Of a DNA stretch of 34,738 nucleotides, positions 33,625 through 34,738 are shown in pieces. Position numbers and translations under genes: made by a program. The DNA lies in the NCBI GenBank assembly GCA_030066335.1, contig JASJBV010000006.1:1-34738 (forward strand). The letters are read 5' to 3'. The DNA comes from Gammaproteobacteria bacterium (GTDB lineage: Bacteria > Pseudomonadota > Gammaproteobacteria > GCA-001735895). Under the pieces are notes generated by a model. That model worked only from the letters and a program-made list of their open reading frames with translations, was not told where the DNA came from and ran no database searches. Numbering within the stretch: position 1 is the stretch's first letter; each line of letters starts with the position of its first letter.

Positions 33625-33775
33625 TTAACCGGGTTAGTTCAACCGGGCCCGGGCCAGACCAAACGCCTCTTCCCGCTTTATATCGAGCCTGAATTCAGGC
33701 AATATCTGCGTCCATTATTCAAGCCAGTGACAACATTAGTTGGTAAACCGGAATCACTTCTAGGGAGAAACAGCC

Positions 33776-34129
33776 ATGAGCATAACCAGACTCGGCACCG
33801 AACGCCGCCGCATGAGCAAGATCGTCATCCACAATGACACGGTTTACCTGTGTGGCCAGGTGGCCGCGGATGCCAGCGCGGATATCCAGGAGCAGACCCG
33901 CACCATGCTGGCCAGGGTGGATACGCTGCTGGAGCAAGCGGGCAGTGACCGCGAGCACATCCTGTCGGCGACGGTTTATTTACGCGATATGAAGGACTTC
34001 GCGCAGATGAACGAGGTCTGGGATAACTGGGTCCTGGAAGGGCATTCGCCGGCGCGGGCCTGTGTCGAGGCCAGACTGGCCCGCCCCGAACTGCTGGTTG
34101 AAGTCTCAGTGGTAGCTGCAGTCAAATAA
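33776..34129 (+). CDS. RidA family protein (enamine/imine deaminase)
   Basis: 117 residues, YjgF/YER057c/UK114 fold, forms trimers. RidA hydrolyses reactive imines or enamines from amino-acid metabolism to keto acids. The conserved Arg lies in [11 protein letters not shown], matching the PARSCVEV block of E. coli RidA, and the Glu in VEVSVVA matches its C-terminal block. [10 protein letters not shown] and [18 protein letters not shown] are also conserved. Ribosome site AGGGAGAAA. It converges with an FAD amino-acid-oxidase-like gene 5 bp away, whose imine product would be its natural substrate. Confidence 0.93.
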   Translation: MSITRLGTERRRMSKIVIHNDTVYLCGQVAADASADIQEQTRTMLARVDTLLEQAGSDREHILSATVYLRDMKDFAQMNEVWDNWVLEGHSPARACVEARLARPELLVEVSVVAAVK

Positions 34130-34134
34130 TTACA

Positions 34135-34738
34135 TTATTGAAAGCGCTTAATCGAAAATGCCTCGATCGGCAAACTGCTTGTTCCATCCGTGATCAATTG
34201 GGCGATGATCTGGCCAACCACCGGCGACAGTTGGAATCCATGCGCGGAAAAGCCGAAGGCATGGAAGACGCCTGCCTCCTGTCCCGGGCTGATCACCGGC
34301 AGATGATCGGGCATGAAGGCCTCGACCCCGGCCCAGGTGCGCACGATACGCACATCCTCGAGCTGCGGGAACAGGGCAAGCACGGTGCGTGCGCTGACCG
34401 CCATCTTGCGCCATTCGATTTCAGTGCGTTCGTGATTGAAGTCGAGACGGGCCAGATGCGCGCCTCCGATCAGCAGGGTACCATTCGGCATCTGTTTGAA
34501 CGATAGCTTGCGGCTGGCGGCGCCGAGTACCGGCTCGACGAAGCGAGGCAGACGTTCGGTGACCATCATCATCGGCGACCCGGGTTGTAATGGTACCGAT
34601 TCACCAACTGCCTCGCTGATGCGGTGGGCCCAGGAGCCGGCGCTGTTGACCAGTATCGGTGCCCTGAATTTTCCAAGCGGGGTGTGAACCTGCCATAATC
34701 CCTTGCGCCGGTCGATCTCGTCGACTCTGGCTCCTATT
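34135..34738 (-). CDS. FAD-dependent oxidoreductase, DAO family (5' end missing)
   Basis: The frame is open to the window edge; about 200 C-terminal residues are visible, so the FAD-binding N-terminus lies outside. Conserved DAO features are ILVNSAGSWAHRI (second FAD-contact segment), then VPLQPGSPMMMVTERLP, GTLLIGGAHLARLDF, RTWAGVEAFMPDHLPVI and the C-terminal GFSAHGFQLSPVVGQIIAQLI. Family members oxidise D-amino acids, glycine, sarcosine or proline derivatives to imines. RidA lies next to it, convergent. Substrate cannot be assigned from the fragment. Confidence 0.88.
   Translation of the reverse strand, partial: IGARVDEIDRRKGLWQVHTPLGKFRAPILVNSAGSWAHRISEAVGESVPLQPGSPMMMVTERLPRFVEPVLGAASRKLSFKQMPNGTLLIGGAHLARLDFNHERTEIEWRKMAVSARTVLALFPQLEDVRIVRTWAGVEAFMPDHLPVISPGQEAGVFHAFGFSAHGFQLSPVVGQIIAQLITDGTSSLPIEAFSIKRFQ

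Overview
The window reads as chromosomal DNA of a free-living, heterotrophic proteobacterium, most likely a gammaproteobacterium. The basis is an MltC-type lytic transglycosylase, a DUF3087-like membrane protein, a Met-ligated cytochrome c' type protein, and tripartite (TctABC) and ABC uptake systems. This placement is inference from gene content. I saw no rRNA, tRNA, CRISPR array, insertion sequence or phage gene.

Layout. 1-982: 3' part of an mltC-like gene. 984-1646 (-): a MerB-like (organomercurial lyase fold) protein with the complete Cys/Asp/Cys set. 1831-3366: a gamma-glutamyltransferase-superfamily enzyme without a signal peptide. 3392-6442 (-): a tctC-tctB-tctA tripartite carboxylate transporter with hairpins upstream of tctC and between tctC and tctB. 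6701-7258: PlsC-like acyltransferase. 7395-9263 (-): GTP-dependent PEP carboxykinase. 9554-11393 (-): SDR plus luciferase-like flavin oxidoreductase, divergent from a LysR regulator and a histidine phosphatase (11500-13051). 13048-13731 (-): small periplasmic solute-binding-like protein.

13996-24216 is the main coherent system: a polyol catabolic locus. A SorC/DeoR-type sugar-binding regulator is followed by a terminator, a promoter with a 13-bp inverted repeat in the leader, and then one long operon. The operon encodes a periplasmic binding protein, two permeases, an ABC ATPase, a mannitol 2-dehydrogenase-family enzyme, a ribitol-dehydrogenase-like SDR, a xylulokinase-like FGGY kinase and a PfkB fructokinase. 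This matches the smoEFGK-mtlK-smoS-xylB-frk loci of alphaproteobacteria and mtlEFGKDYZ of Pseudomonas. The model is uptake of hexitols and pentitols, oxidation to ketoses, then phosphorylation to fructose 6-phosphate and xylulose or ribulose 5-phosphate.

24229-34738 is mixed housekeeping and envelope genes: cupin and Fe-S uracil-DNA glycosylase (overlapping), cytochrome c', a large lipoprotein with two EF-hand-like loops, a DUF3087-like protein, an SPFH/flotillin-like protein with repeated N-terminal modules, a GGDEF-EAL protein with an intact I-site, RidA, and a partial FAD-dependent amino-acid oxidase-like gene. I see no clearly new defence or mobile system. The most testable novelties are the orphan MerB-like protein, the regulatory palindromes of the polyol locus, the Ggt-like/TctABC pairing and the EF-loop lipoprotein.
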